Source: JAIVJZ01 sp036386515 (GTDB lineage Bacteria; Acidobacteriota; Blastocatellia; Pyrinomonadales; Pyrinomonadaceae). From it: a stretch of 64,000 bases of DNA. The position numbers and the translations under genes are program-made. Location: NCBI GenBank assembly GCA_036386515.1, contig DASVVO010000039.1, positions 29,217 to 93,216 on the forward strand, written 5' to 3'. Every line of letters starts with the position of its first letter. Positions within the stretch are counted from its first letter, which is position 1. Below, in pieces: positions 41,511 to 51,634 of the stretch. The notes below the pieces were generated by a model. That model had not been told where the DNA came from and did not search any database. It worked only from the letters and a program-made list of their open reading frames with translations.

Positions 41511-42260
41511 TTGAAACCTGAACAAGTTTACCCGCCCGTAAGCCAAGCCAAGACGCACGCCGTGTTGCATCCTTCTCTCGAAGGCGTGCGCGCCGTGCTG
41601 TTCGATGTCGGCGGCACGCTGCTGCATCCCGATTGGGAGCGTTTGGCGCGGCTGGCCTCCGGGGGCACGGGGCGCGAGTTCAGCCCGTCGGAGTTGGGGC
41701 GCAAGTTCAAAGAGATGATGTGCGGGGTGGATGCGGCGATGCAGCGGGGCGAGCCTGCGCCGGAGGATACGAGGACGCGCAACTGGGTCTTTCGCCGCGT
41801 CTACCGCGCGCTCGAAATCGACGACGCGACCTGCGCCTCGCTGAGCGAGCAGATCGATGCGACGCACGCGGAGCGTCACCTGTGGTGCGCGCCCGACCGG
41901 GAAGCGGCGCGCGTGCTCGGCGCGTTGAAAGCGGCGGGCTTGCGTCTCGCCGTCATCTCCAACACGGAAGACGGGCGGCTCGACGAACTGCTCGAACTCG
42001 TCGAACTCAAAGCGCACTTCGATCTCTCGATCGACTCGCACGTGGTCGGACAACGCAAGCCCGACGCGGGGATTTTTCACCTGACGCTCGCGCAACTCAA
42101 CCTCGAACCGCGCGAGGCCGTCTTCATCGGCGACTCATACGCGCACGACGCGCTCGCCGCGCTCGCCGTCGGCATGCGCGCCATCCTGCTCGACCCGCTC
42201 GATCTCTATCCCGAGAGCGTCTGCCCGCGCATCCGCACGCTCGGCGAATTGGCCGGGTAG
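41511..42260 (+). CDS. HAD-family hydrolase
   Basis: About 249 residues. LFDVGGTLLHPD is motif I, AVISNTEDGRLD motif II, GQRKPDAGIFH motif III and VFIGDSYAHDALAA motif IV: a class I (C1-cap) haloacid-dehalogenase phosphatase. The substrate is unknown; location after murQ might suggest an amino-sugar phosphate. Start codon is uncertain: TTG 41511 or GTG 41562; upstream codons overlap murQ in another frame and are unlikely. Confidence 0.82.
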   Translation: MKPEQVYPPVSQAKTHAVLHPSLEGVRAVLFDVGGTLLHPDWERLARLASGGTGREFSPSELGRKFKEMMCGVDAAMQRGEPAPEDTRTRNWVFRRVYRALEIDDATCASLSEQIDATHAERHLWCAPDREAARVLGALKAAGLRLAVISNTEDGRLDELLELVELKAHFDLSIDSHVVGQRKPDAGIFHLTLAQLNLEPREAVFIGDSYAHDALAALAVGMRAILLDPLDLYPESVCPRIRTLGELAG

Positions 42261-42436
42261 CTGGATCGTCGCGCGCGGGTGCGCGTCGCCGTCGCCCGCG
42301 CTTTGATTCGCCGGATTGATTTCCGCCACGGTGCGCTTCGTGCGCGGGGCGCGCTCCCTGCGTTTGACTCGTGAGTGAATTGGGCGTAGAAGCAGAGTCA
42401 AACATTCCTCTTCAACCGGAAAGTCGAGAAATAGCC

Positions 42437-44176
42437 ATGTCACTTCATCGCGCTTCTTACAAGGTATTGATCTCGCTGTGTGTCTCGACGTGCCTGCTGG
42501 CGGCGGCCGTGCTTGCCGGGCAGTCGCCACGGCAGTCGCCCCAGGCGACGGGCGGCGCGCTCGGCCGGATCGATTTCCCGACCTCCGGCTCGCCGTCGGC
42601 GCAGGAGCATTTCCTGCGCGGCGTCGCGGCGTTGCACTCGTTCTGGTATGAGGAGGCGTTGGAAGCGTTTCAAGCGGCGACGAAGGTTGAACCCGGCTTC
42701 GCGCTCGGTTACTGGGGCGAGGCGTTGGCGCACAACCATCCGCTCTGGAACGAGCAGGACGCGGAGGCCGCGCGCAGGACGCTGGCGAAAATTCCCGCCG
42801 ACGCAAAACTCACCGCGCGCGAATCGGCCTACCTGAACGCCGTGAAAGCTCTCTACGGCGAGGGCGACAAACACGCGCGCGATCTCGCCTACGCGGCCGC
42901 GATGGAGAAGGTCTACAAAGATTATCCGGCAGACCTCGAAGCGGCCTCCTTCTACGCGCTCTCCCTGCTCGGCGCGGTGCGGCCGACGGATAAGGGCTAC
43001 CGCCTGCAAGCGCAGGCTGGGGCGATCGCGCTCGACGTTTACGCGAAGAATCCGAACCACCCAGGCGCGGCTCACTACATCATCCACGCCTTCGACGACC
43101 CCGAACACGCCATCCTCGCCCTGCCCGCCGCCCGGCGTTACGCCGAGATCGCGCCCGACGCGCATCACGCCCGCCACATGCCTTCGCACATCTTCATCCA
43201 ACTCGGCATGTGGCCGGAGGCCGCCGCCTCGAACGAATCCTCTTGGGCAACTTCGGACGCGTGGGTCAAACGCAAAAAACACTCCATCGAGCGGCGCGAT
43301 TATCACAGTCTCAGTTGGCTCGAATACGTCTACTTGCAGCAGGGGCGCATCCGTGAGGCGGAGGCGCAACTCGCGCTCATGCAGCAATCCATCGCCGAAC
43401 TCGGCGCGCCGATTCGCGGCTCGGCCTACATCTACGCGGTCTTCATCGCGGAGACGGAGCGTTGGGAGTTGATCGACAAACTGTTTCCCCAACCGTCCGT
43501 GAAAACGGCCGCGCGCACGGCGCAGAAGGAAGTGGGAGCGGACTCGTGCCACGTCGCCGCCACGACCAAACCGGCGGCGGCCAATCTCACCCCGGCTTCG
43601 CTCGCGGCGCAGCCGCCGCGTCCCACGGCGGGACAGTTGTACGGCAAATACCTGCGCGGACTGGCGGCGGCCGCGGCCGGGAACCCGGCGGGCGCGGACG
43701 CCTACGTCGCGGACATTCGCGCGCTCGGTGTGGAGTTCGAGCGGGCGGGCATGTATATCTTCAGCCCGGACATGGTCGAGGTGATGGCGTTGGAAGTGGC
43801 CGCGCTGGCGCGTGCGAACGCGGGCAAATACGACGAGGCCGTCGAACTGCTGCGCCGTGCGACGAAACTGGAAGAGTCGCTGCGGCCGCCCTCAGGGCCT
43901 CCCGACATGATCAAGCCTTCGCACGAGTTGTTCGGCGAAGTGCTGCTCGGCGCGAATCGTTCGGCGGAAGCGGCGGCGCAGTTCCAGACCGCGCTCCTGC
44001 GCCAGCCCAACCGCCCGCGCTCGCTGCTCGGCCTCGCCCGCGCCGCCAAGCGCGGCGACGCGAAACTGGCCGCCCGCGCCTACAGCGACTACCTGCGCAC
44101 GCAGGAACGCGCCGACTCGCGCGCCGCCGAACTCGCCGAGGCGCGCGACTACCTGAAAGAGGCCAGCGCGCGTTAG
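42437..44176 (+). CDS. Exported TPR-rich protein of unknown function
   Basis: 579 residues from ATG 42437 with a signal peptide (YKVLISLCVSTCLLAAAVLAG). TPR-like helices occur near the N-terminus (FLRGVAALHSFWYEEALEAFQAATK) and at the C-terminus (FQTALLRQPNRPRSLLGLARAAKRG). The middle has a conserved-looking motif HYIIHAFDDPEHAILALPAARRYAEI followed by HARHMPSHIFIQLG. This His-rich central pattern recurs in many secreted TPR proteins, but no reaction is known. It lies between the HAD gene and the symporter. Confidence 0.7.
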   Translation: MSLHRASYKVLISLCVSTCLLAAAVLAGQSPRQSPQATGGALGRIDFPTSGSPSAQEHFLRGVAALHSFWYEEALEAFQAATKVEPGFALGYWGEALAHNHPLWNEQDAEAARRTLAKIPADAKLTARESAYLNAVKALYGEGDKHARDLAYAAAMEKVYKDYPADLEAASFYALSLLGAVRPTDKGYRLQAQAGAIALDVYAKNPNHPGAAHYIIHAFDDPEHAILALPAARRYAEIAPDAHHARHMPSHIFIQLGMWPEAAASNESSWATSDAWVKRKKHSIERRDYHSLSWLEYVYLQQGRIREAEAQLALMQQSIAELGAPIRGSAYIYAVFIAETERWELIDKLFPQPSVKTAARTAQKEVGADSCHVAATTKPAAANLTPASLAAQPPRPTAGQLYGKYLRGLAAAAAGNPAGADAYVADIRALGVEFERAGMYIFSPDMVEVMALEVAALARANAGKYDEAVELLRRATKLEESLRPPSGPPDMIKPSHELFGEVLLGANRSAEAAAQFQTALLRQPNRPRSLLGLARAAKRGDAKLAARAYSDYLRTQERADSRAAELAEARDYLKEASAR

Positions 44177-44319
44177 CCCGCGCTCAAGGCTTGGCGACGC
44201 GATGCGAGCATCGGCGAACAGCGTTTGCGCCGCCGGTCTCCGGTGCGCGGAACGTGCGGCGTAATCGGCGTGGTGCCGCTCATCAAAGTCGGTCTTGTTA
44301 CTTAACTCTAAAAGGAGAT

Positions 44320-44640
44320 ATGGGAAATATGGGATTCTTTTCAAAGTTGAAGAAAGTTGTGGCGGGGGTGGATAAAGGGGCGGCCATTGCGGCGGCCACG
44401 CTGCCCGGCAAGTCGGGGAAGATCGCCGGCGAAGTGGGAGAGACGGCGGGCATCGTCACGGCCGTCGTCCAGCAAATCCATGCGCAGCCGACGGCGGACG
44501 TTCCTCCCGCCGAGGCGCAGAAACAAGCGACGCTCGCCACGGCCGTCGCCGTGGACGATCACGAGGAGCGCCTCCAGGAGTTGGAGAAGACGGTGGAAGC
44601 TCTCCAGGCGCAGCTAGCCAAGAGCGGCGCGAAGAAATAA
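44320..44640 (+). CDS. Small helical protein with C-terminal coiled coil
   Basis: 106 residues. Start ATG 44320 follows AAAGGAG very closely (2 nt); a second ATG at 44329 is 11 nt away and may be the true start. The middle is Gly/Ala-rich (GAAIAAATLPGKSGKIAGEVGETAGIVTAV) and the end is a coiled coil (EERLQELEKTVEALQAQLAK). Function unknown. Confidence 0.65.
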   Translation: MGNMGFFSKLKKVVAGVDKGAAIAAATLPGKSGKIAGEVGETAGIVTAVVQQIHAQPTADVPPAEAQKQATLATAVAVDDHEERLQELEKTVEALQAQLAKSGAKK

Positions 44641-44859
44641 AGCCGCCGGGCGGGACGGACAACGCTGCGCGAAGGCTGCGCGACGCGGCAAAGCGTCCGG
44701 TCGCCCCGTCGCAAATGACCATCCGACCGATGCCTGACGGGGCGGCGGGTGTCAGGCCGGAGTTTTATTGAGAGCATGAAGACGCGGCGGCGGTGGACTG
44801 ATTTTTTCTCTCCCGCCGCCGCCAGCGGATAAACACGGCGGTTGCTTTTCCCTGAGACT

Positions 44860-46503
44860 ATGAGCGCGCTCGACCTCTTGATCATCTTCGGCTACCTCGC
44901 CGGCATCACGCTGTTCGGCGTCTGGTTCTCCGGCAAGCAGGAGACGACGCGCGACTATTTTCTCGGCGACCGCACCGTGCCGTGGTGGGCGATCGCCGCC
45001 TCCATCGTCGCCACCGAAACTTCGACCATCACGTTCATCTCCGTGCCCGGCGTGGCCTTCGCGCGCGGCGGAAACTTTCAGTTTCTCCAACTCGTCTTCG
45101 GCTACATGCTCGGGCGCATCGTGATCTCGCTCCTCTTCATCCCTTCTTATTTTCGCGGCGAACTCCTGACCGTTTACCAACTGCTCGAACGACGCTTCGG
45201 CCTCAAGATCAAGATGCTCGCCGCCGCTCTCTTCGTCGTCATGCGCAACATCGCCGACGGCGTGCGGCTGCTCCTGACGGCCTTCGTGCTGGCCGCCGTC
45301 TACGTCGCCTTCCAGCCCGCCGCCGACGCCGAGGCCATCACCGTCTATGCCATCATCCTGCTCGGCGTCGTGATGATCGTCTTCACCTATTTCGGCGGGA
45401 TGGAGGCGGTCATCTGGGTCGAGGTGGTGCAACTCGGCATCTACATCGCGGGCGCGCTGGCGGCGGCCATCGTGTTGACCTCGGCCATCAACGGCGGCTT
45501 CGGCGGCGCGTTGGCGCAGGGCGCGCAGTACGATAAGTTCGACCTCGTCGATTGGGGATGGCGGCAGACGCCGTACACGATCTTTTCGCCCACGAGTTTC
45601 TGGGGCGCGTTGCCTTTCAGCGGCGGAAGCCTCTCCTTTCAACTGCCTTTCGATTTGACGAAGACCTACACGTTCTGGGCTGGACTCGTCGGCGGCTGCT
45701 TCCTGACGATGAGCACGCACGGCACGGATCAATATCTCGTGCAGCGTTATCTCTGCACCGACCGGCCGCGCCGCGCCGCCGCCGCGCTCCTGTCGAGCGG
45801 CGGCGTGGTGTTCGCGCAGTTCATCGGGTTCCTCCTGATCGGCGTGCTGCTCTTCGCCTTCTACCAGCCGCAGAGCGACCCGGCTTACGCGACGCTCACG
45901 GCGGGCGCGGCGACGCTGCCCATCGAAGGCGCGTTTCGCGCCGTCGGGAGCGACCGCGTCTTTCCCGATTTCATCACTAAACATCTCCCGTCCGGCTTGT
46001 CCGGGTTGGTCGTCGCGGCCATCTTCGCGGCGGCTCTGTCTTCCTCTCTCAACTCGATTGCGGCCACCGCCGTCAACGATCTCTACAAACCGTTCGCGCC
46101 GCGCCGCGACGACCGGCATTACCTGCGCGTCTCGCATTGGCTGACGCTCGCGTGGGGCGTCGTGCAGATCGGGGTCGCGCTCTTTTTCATGCGCCGGAAC
46201 CGCTCCGCGCTCGACCAGGCCTTGTCCATCGCCGGACTCATCAACGGCCCCGTGCTCGGCATCTTTCTCGTCGGCACATTCCTCAGGCGCGTGAGCGAAC
46301 CGCCCGCGCTCATCGGGATGATCGTGAGCCTGTGCGTGATGCTCTACGTGCGTTTTATGACGCCGCTCGCGTGGACTTGGTATGTGCTGCTCGGCAGCAC
46401 TCTCACGTTCGTCGTGGCCTACGCGGTGAGCTTCGCCTTCGCGCCCGCCGCGCCCGCCGGGCGCGACGAACTCGCGCCCGGCGGCGCGGTTCGGAATCTT
46501 TAG
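44860..46503 (+). CDS. Sodium/solute symporter (SSS family)
   Basis: 547 residues with about 13 transmembrane helices, in the SSS/SLC5 family. ATETSTITFISVPGVAFARGGNF and a YFGGMEAVIWVEVVQ segment are typical sugar/amino-sugar-type SSS signatures. It sits two genes upstream of the AmiE-NamZ fusion and immediately upstream of nagZ, suggesting uptake of released amino sugars or muropeptides. ATG 44860 is chosen (the TTG at 44842 adds six residues). Substrate is inferred from context only. Confidence 0.88.
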   Translation: MSALDLLIIFGYLAGITLFGVWFSGKQETTRDYFLGDRTVPWWAIAASIVATETSTITFISVPGVAFARGGNFQFLQLVFGYMLGRIVISLLFIPSYFRGELLTVYQLLERRFGLKIKMLAAALFVVMRNIADGVRLLLTAFVLAAVYVAFQPAADAEAITVYAIILLGVVMIVFTYFGGMEAVIWVEVVQLGIYIAGALAAAIVLTSAINGGFGGALAQGAQYDKFDLVDWGWRQTPYTIFSPTSFWGALPFSGGSLSFQLPFDLTKTYTFWAGLVGGCFLTMSTHGTDQYLVQRYLCTDRPRRAAAALLSSGGVVFAQFIGFLLIGVLLFAFYQPQSDPAYATLTAGAATLPIEGAFRAVGSDRVFPDFITKHLPSGLSGLVVAAIFAAALSSSLNSIAATAVNDLYKPFAPRRDDRHYLRVSHWLTLAWGVVQIGVALFFMRRNRSALDQALSIAGLINGPVLGIFLVGTFLRRVSEPPALIGMIVSLCVMLYVRFMTPLAWTWYVLLGSTLTFVVAYAVSFAFAPAAPAGRDELAPGGAVRNL

Positions 46504-46555
46504 TCGTCGGCCGTCAATCTTCTGCGGCGGCGGGAACGGAAAACGAATTATCGAG

Positions 46556-48544
46556 ATGAATAATTTTCGCCACGGTCGATTCATGCGCGCGGGCGCACGC
46601 TGCGGCCTCGCGGCCGTCATGCTCTTTGCGTCGGCTTCAGCCCCGGCGAGCGGCGTGCGCGCGCAGCAGCCGTCCGCGCCTGTGCGAGCGAAGCCGGGGA
46701 AGACCGCCGTGGCGGCCGCGGGCGTGGTTGAGCCGGATGGGAAACTGCCGGTCTACAAACCTTATACGCGGCGCGCCTCGCGCGAGGCTGTGCGGTGGGC
46801 GGACGGGGAACTGCGGCGGATGACGCTCGACGAAAAGATCGGGCAGTTGATTTCGGTCGGCATCAACGCGACTTTTTTGAATCAGGAGAGCGAACCTTTC
46901 AAGCAGTTGCGGCGGCAGGTGGAGCGGAACCACATCGGCGGCATCATCCTGTTTCGCGGCTCGGTCTACGATTCGGTTCACCTCGTCAACCGGATGCAGC
47001 AACTCGCGCGGCGGCCGCTGCTGGTGTCGGCCGACCTCGAAGCCGGGGCGGGGATGCGCTTCATCGACACGATCAACTTCCCCTGGAACATGGCCGTCGG
47101 CGCGACGGGCGACCCGGAGTATGCGCGGCGGATGGGCGCGGCGACGGCGCGCGAGGCGCGCGCGCTCGGCATCCAACAAATTTTCGCGCCCGTCGCCGAC
47201 GTGAACAACAACGCGGCGAACCCCGTCATCAACGTGCGTTCTTACGGCGAAGACCCGGCGGAGGTGGCGCGCATGGTGGCGGCCTTCACGGAGGGCGCGC
47301 AGGCGAGCGGCGTCATCGCCACGGCGAAACACTTTCCCGGCCACGGCGACACGGCCGTCGATTCGCATCGCGGCCTGCCGGTCGTCAACGTCGCGCGGGC
47401 GCGCCTCGATGCGATCGAACTCGTGCCGTTTCGCGCGGCGATTGCGGCGGGCGTCGGCTCGGTGATGATCGCGCACATCGGTTTGCCGCAACTCGACCCG
47501 ACCAAAATTACCCCGCTCGCGGGCGTGGCCGAGCGTCGCCCTCATTACGCCGATAGCGAAGTGATCGTCGATAACGCCACGCTCCCGGCCACGCTCTCGC
47601 ACGCGGTCGTCAGCGGCACGCTGCGCCGCGAACTCGGGTTCGACGGCATCATCGTCACCGACGCGATGGACATGAGCGGGCTGACGATCTACTTCGCGCC
47701 GGGCGAGGCGGCCGTGCGCGCCATCGCGGCGGGCGCGGACATGATCCTGAAACCGGCCGATACGGATGCGGCCGTGCGCGGCCTGCGCGAAGCGGTGGCG
47801 GCGGGTCGCCTGACGGAGCGGCGGATCGAGGAATCGGCGCGCCGTTTACTAGCAGCGAAATACGACCTCGGACTCGTGCGGCAACGCATCGCGCCGCTCG
47901 AACAGATCGACCGCATCGTCTCAAGCGGCGCGGCGTGGCAGTTGTCGAACGAGATCGGGCAGCGCGCGATCACGCTCGTGCGAGACGAGGCGGGGCTGGT
48001 GCCCGCGCGCAATCCGTCGCCGGGCGAGCGCATCTTCGTTCTGGGCATTACCAACGGGGACGACCGGCAGTGGATCATGCAGCCCTTCACGGGCGCGCTC
48101 GGCGGCCGGAAGTTCGAAGGGACGGTGATTGACGACCGCTCGGCGGAGAAGGAAGTGGATTCTGCGCTTGACCGCGCGAAGGCGGCCAAGTTAATTATCG
48201 TGGCGATGTACGGGCGCGTGCGCAGCGGGCAATCGAACAGCGGCGCGCTCCCCGCACCGGGCATGCGCGCGCTCAAGCAGTTGCTCGAACGCAAAGCTCC
48301 GATCGTCGGCATCAGTTTCGGCAACCCGTACCTGTTGCAAAGTTTTCCCGAACTCAAAACTTACATGGTGGCCTATGGCGACATGCCGAGTTTGCAGGCG
48401 GCCGCCGCCCGCGCCCTCTTCGGCGAGATTGACGTGACGGGCAAACTCCCCATCACCCTGCCCTCGCTCTACGCGCGCGGCACCGGGATTCAGTTGAAAG
48501 CGCGCCCGAAAACGGAAACGAACAAGACGGCGGGCGAAAGATAA
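46556..48544 (+). CDS. nagZ: Exported GH3 beta-N-acetylglucosaminidase
   Basis: 662 residues. A signal peptide (CGLAAVMLFASASAPASGVRA) is followed by a GH3 domain with the NagZ signature KHFPGHGDTAVDSHRGLP, where the His acts as acid/base, and IVTDAMDMSGL carrying the nucleophile Asp. A C-terminal GH3_C domain follows (from about 470), as in Bacillus NagZ and unlike the short cytoplasmic enzyme of Enterobacteria. It removes GlcNAc from muropeptides. The export signal indicates periplasmic or external action. Confidence 0.93.
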   Translation: MNNFRHGRFMRAGARCGLAAVMLFASASAPASGVRAQQPSAPVRAKPGKTAVAAAGVVEPDGKLPVYKPYTRRASREAVRWADGELRRMTLDEKIGQLISVGINATFLNQESEPFKQLRRQVERNHIGGIILFRGSVYDSVHLVNRMQQLARRPLLVSADLEAGAGMRFIDTINFPWNMAVGATGDPEYARRMGAATAREARALGIQQIFAPVADVNNNAANPVINVRSYGEDPAEVARMVAAFTEGAQASGVIATAKHFPGHGDTAVDSHRGLPVVNVARARLDAIELVPFRAAIAAGVGSVMIAHIGLPQLDPTKITPLAGVAERRPHYADSEVIVDNATLPATLSHAVVSGTLRRELGFDGIIVTDAMDMSGLTIYFAPGEAAVRAIAAGADMILKPADTDAAVRGLREAVAAGRLTERRIEESARRLLAAKYDLGLVRQRIAPLEQIDRIVSSGAAWQLSNEIGQRAITLVRDEAGLVPARNPSPGERIFVLGITNGDDRQWIMQPFTGALGGRKFEGTVIDDRSAEKEVDSALDRAKAAKLIIVAMYGRVRSGQSNSGALPAPGMRALKQLLERKAPIVGISFGNPYLLQSFPELKTYMVAYGDMPSLQAAAARALFGEIDVTGKLPITLPSLYARGTGIQLKARPKTETNKTAGER

Positions 48545-48559
48545 CAGGTAGATGAGCCG

Positions 48560-49096
48560 ATGAGAATATTGCGTCGCCAACTGGCCTTGCTCTGCCTGAG
48601 CCTTACGATCGTGCCCGCGTCCGCAGGGCAAACGAGACGGCCTTCGCGTCCGCCCCGGCCGCGAATTTATGTGCAGGAGTCGGTCTCCACCAAAGCCGGC
48701 ACGTTGAAACTCAGCCGGATCGAGGATAGCTGGATCGGAGAGACCAACTGGTGGGTCGCGCTCAACCACAAGACGCTCTATCGAACACAGGATGATGTTT
48801 TCGGCTCGGTCAGTTTCCATACGATATTCAAAGCCGCATCGCTCGGCGAAATAGTGTTGCTGCAAGAGAACTTCGGCACGATGGAGGGCTGCGTACAATT
48901 TCGCCTGATCGATCTTCGCACCGTGGGGGCGACGACGATCACAGACAGGTTCGGCAATTGCAGCCCCACCCCCGTCGTCACGCAAAGCGGTGGGATGATC
49001 GGTTTTGAGTTTTCACTAAAGCCCGACCTCAAGGCGGACAGGTGGGTTTATCAAGGCGGGAAACTTTTGGAAATTTCAACTTCAAAATGGTTTTGA
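48560..49096 (+). CDS. Exported protein of unknown function
   Basis: 178 residues with a signal peptide (LALLCLSLTIVPASAGQT). Beta-rich remainder (GSVSFHTIFKAASLGEIVLLQENFGTMEGCVQFRLIDLRTVG) has two cysteines likely to pair. No family recognised. It is 15 bp after nagZ and 22 bp before the AmiE-NamZ fusion, so it belongs to the operon. Confidence 0.65.
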   Translation: MRILRRQLALLCLSLTIVPASAGQTRRPSRPPRPRIYVQESVSTKAGTLKLSRIEDSWIGETNWWVALNHKTLYRTQDDVFGSVSFHTIFKAASLGEIVLLQENFGTMEGCVQFRLIDLRTVGATTITDRFGNCSPTPVVTQSGGMIGFEFSLKPDLKADRWVYQGGKLLEISTSKWF

Positions 49097-49118
49097 AGCA
49101 TAGCTGCCAAACTTGCAC

Positions 49119-51608
49119 ATGATTCATAGTCCTACTTCGTTGACACGTCGCAGCCTCGTTGCTTGTCTCCTCTCGCTGGCGCTCTCGGCGCAAGCTCTCG
49201 CGGCAGATTTGCCGAGGGTTGCGCCCGCGCGCGTCGGGATGTCGAGCGAGCGGCTGGCGCGCATTGACGCGGCCGTCGAGGAATCGATCGCGCGCCGCGA
49301 GACGCCGGGAGCCGTGGTGCTCGCGGCGCGGCGCGGGCGCGTCGTGTGGCGCAAGGCTTACGGGGCGCGCGCCGTCGCCCCCGCGCGCGAGACCATGACG
49401 GCCGACACGATCTTCGATGCGGCGAGCTTAACGAAAATCGTCGCCACGGCGACGAGCATCATGATCCTGGTCGAGCGCGGGCAGGTGCGTCTGAGCGATC
49501 CGCTGTCGCGCCACTTGCCGGAGATGAAGGAGGGCGGGCGCGAGCAGATCACGATTGAAGACCTCCTGACACACCGCGCGGGCTATGCGCCCGACTTCGA
49601 CCTGCGCGAGCAGTGGACGGGTTACGGTGAGGCGATGAAGCGTCTCACGGTCGAACGCCTGCGCCACCCGGCGGGCACGCGTTTCATCTATAGCGACATC
49701 GGCTACATCGCGCTCGGCGAAGTGGTCAAGCGCGTCTCGGGCGATGCGCTCGACGTGTTTGCGCGCAAGCACATCTTCGCGCCGCTCGGCATGCGCGACA
49801 CCTCTTTCAACCCGCGCCCCGCGCTCCGGCCGCGCATCGCGCCCACCGAGCAGCGGCGCGCGCAGGCCGCCTACCTCGGCGGCAAACCGGAAGCGGCGGG
49901 CGCGGACGGCGACCGCTGGCTGCGCGGCGAGGTACACGACCCGACGGCCTTCCGCATGGACGGCGTGGCCGGGCACGCCGGACTCTTCTCGACGGCCGAC
50001 GACCTCGCCGTCTATTGCCAGATGATCCTGAACGGCGGCTCTTACGGGGGCGTGCGAATTTTGAGTCCGCTCGGCGTGGCGACCATGACGCGCCCGCGCG
50101 CGGTGGCGGAGGACGGCTCGGCGCGCGCGCTCGGGTGGGACGTGGTGAGCAGCTTCTCCTCGAATCGCGGCGACCTCTTCCCGCTCGGCTCGTTCGGCCA
50201 CACGGGATTCACCGGCACGTCGCTCTGGCTCGACCCCGTGAGCGAAACGTTCGTCGTCTTCATGAGCAACCGCGTCCACCCGGACGGCAAGGGCGACGTG
50301 GGTGAGTTGCGCGGGCGCATCTCCTCGATCGTCGCCTCGTCGCTCTCCGAGGCCACGGTCGATCAGGCGCGCGCCAACTCGGCGCGCTTCGCGTCCGAAA
50401 CGTTGCTCAGTCTCGCGCACTTGAACAGCAAGGCCACTCCGGCGGCGAGCGGCGGCGCGGCCACCCCGCTCGATGCCGAAGTGCTGAACGGCATCGACGT
50501 GCTAGCGCGCGACGGCTTCCGCCAACTCGCGGGGCTGCGCGTCGGCCTCGTCACAAACCACACGGGGCGCGACCGTCGCGGGCGGCAGACGATAGACGTG
50601 TTGCGCGAGGCCGCCAACGTCAAACTCGTCGCGCTCTTTGCGCCCGAGCACGGCATCCGCGGCCTGCTCGACGACGAAAACCTCTCGGATACGAAAGACG
50701 AGCGCACCGGGCTGCCGATCTATTCGCTCTACGGCGAGACGCGCCGCCCGAAGCCCGAACAGTTGCGCGAACTCGACGCCCTCGTCTTCGACATCCAGGA
50801 CGTGGGCGTGCGCTTCTACACCTACATCTCAACGCTCGGCCACGTCATGGAAGAGGCGGCGCGCGCGCGCCTGCCCGTCTTCGTGCTCGACCGCCCGAAC
50901 CCGATTCGCGGCAACGAGGCGGAAGGCCCCGTCGCCGACGCCGACAAACTGTCTTTCGTCGGCTACCACTCGATCCCCGTCCGCCACGGCATGACCATCG
51001 GCGAACTCGCGCGCCTCTTCAACGCGGAGCGCAAGATCGGGTGCGACCTGCGCGTCGTCGAGATGGAGCGTTGGCGGCGCGGGATGTGGTTCGACGGGAC
51101 GGGGCAAACATGGGTCAACCCTTCGCCGAACATGCGCAGCCTGACGCAGGCGACGTTGTACCCGGGCGTCGGGCTGCTGGAGACGACGAACATCTCGGTC
51201 GGGCGCGGCACGGACGCGCCGTTCGAACTCCTCGGCGCGCCGTGGATCGACGGGCAACGGCTGGCGAGTTATCTGAACGAGCGGCGCATCGCGGGCGTGC
51301 GTTTCGTGCCCGTGCGCTTCACGCCGCGCGCCTCCGTGTTTCAAGGCGTGGAGTGCGGCGGCGTCAATCTGGTCGTCACGGATCGCGCGCAGTTGCGCCC
51401 GGTCTACGCGGGGCTGGAGATCGCGGCCGCGCTGCGCCGCCTGCACCCGGACGATTGGCAGGTGGATAAAATCGCACGCCTGCTCATTAACGCCGACACG
51501 CTCGAACGCCTCAAGCGCGGCGAGTCGCCCGAACAGATCGCGCTCTCGTGGCAGCCCGGCCTCGAAGAGTTTCGCCGCGCCCGCGCGCGCGCTTTGATTT
51601 ATCGCTAA
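49119..51608 (+). CDS. Fusion of AmiE-like serine hydrolase and NamZ exo-N-acetylmuramidase (DUF1343, GH171)
   Basis: 829 residues with a signal peptide (RSLVACLLSLALSAQALA). The first domain (about 35-410) is a beta-lactamase/AmpH-type serine hydrolase: SLTK nucleophile motif (FDAASLTKIVAT), Tyr in FIYSDIGYI and the HTG in FGHTGFTG. The second (about 455-829) is DUF1343: GLRVGLVTNHTGRDRRG, LFAPEHGIRG, FDIQDVGVRFYTYISTL, VLDRPNPI and NPSPNMRS. In Bacillus these are two adjacent proteins, YbbE/AmiE and YbbC/NamZ, encoded beside NagZ. The fusion would strip the peptide and the non-reducing MurNAc from wall fragments. Confidence 0.9.
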   Translation: MIHSPTSLTRRSLVACLLSLALSAQALAADLPRVAPARVGMSSERLARIDAAVEESIARRETPGAVVLAARRGRVVWRKAYGARAVAPARETMTADTIFDAASLTKIVATATSIMILVERGQVRLSDPLSRHLPEMKEGGREQITIEDLLTHRAGYAPDFDLREQWTGYGEAMKRLTVERLRHPAGTRFIYSDIGYIALGEVVKRVSGDALDVFARKHIFAPLGMRDTSFNPRPALRPRIAPTEQRRAQAAYLGGKPEAAGADGDRWLRGEVHDPTAFRMDGVAGHAGLFSTADDLAVYCQMILNGGSYGGVRILSPLGVATMTRPRAVAEDGSARALGWDVVSSFSSNRGDLFPLGSFGHTGFTGTSLWLDPVSETFVVFMSNRVHPDGKGDVGELRGRISSIVASSLSEATVDQARANSARFASETLLSLAHLNSKATPAASGGAATPLDAEVLNGIDVLARDGFRQLAGLRVGLVTNHTGRDRRGRQTIDVLREAANVKLVALFAPEHGIRGLLDDENLSDTKDERTGLPIYSLYGETRRPKPEQLRELDALVFDIQDVGVRFYTYISTLGHVMEEAARARLPVFVLDRPNPIRGNEAEGPVADADKLSFVGYHSIPVRHGMTIGELARLFNAERKIGCDLRVVEMERWRRGMWFDGTGQTWVNPSPNMRSLTQATLYPGVGLLETTNISVGRGTDAPFELLGAPWIDGQRLASYLNERRIAGVRFVPVRFTPRASVFQGVECGGVNLVVTDRAQLRPVYAGLEIAAALRRLHPDDWQVDKIARLLINADTLERLKRGESPEQIALSWQPGLEEFRRARARALIYR

Positions 51609-51634
51609 CAGACAGGAAAGTGAGGAAAATTTCG

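Noticed and set aside
44784..44822. GCGGCGGCGG/CCGCCGCCGC inverted repeat before the symporter
   Set aside because: Simple GCC triplets with a 19-nt loop; composition alone explains it and no function is supported.
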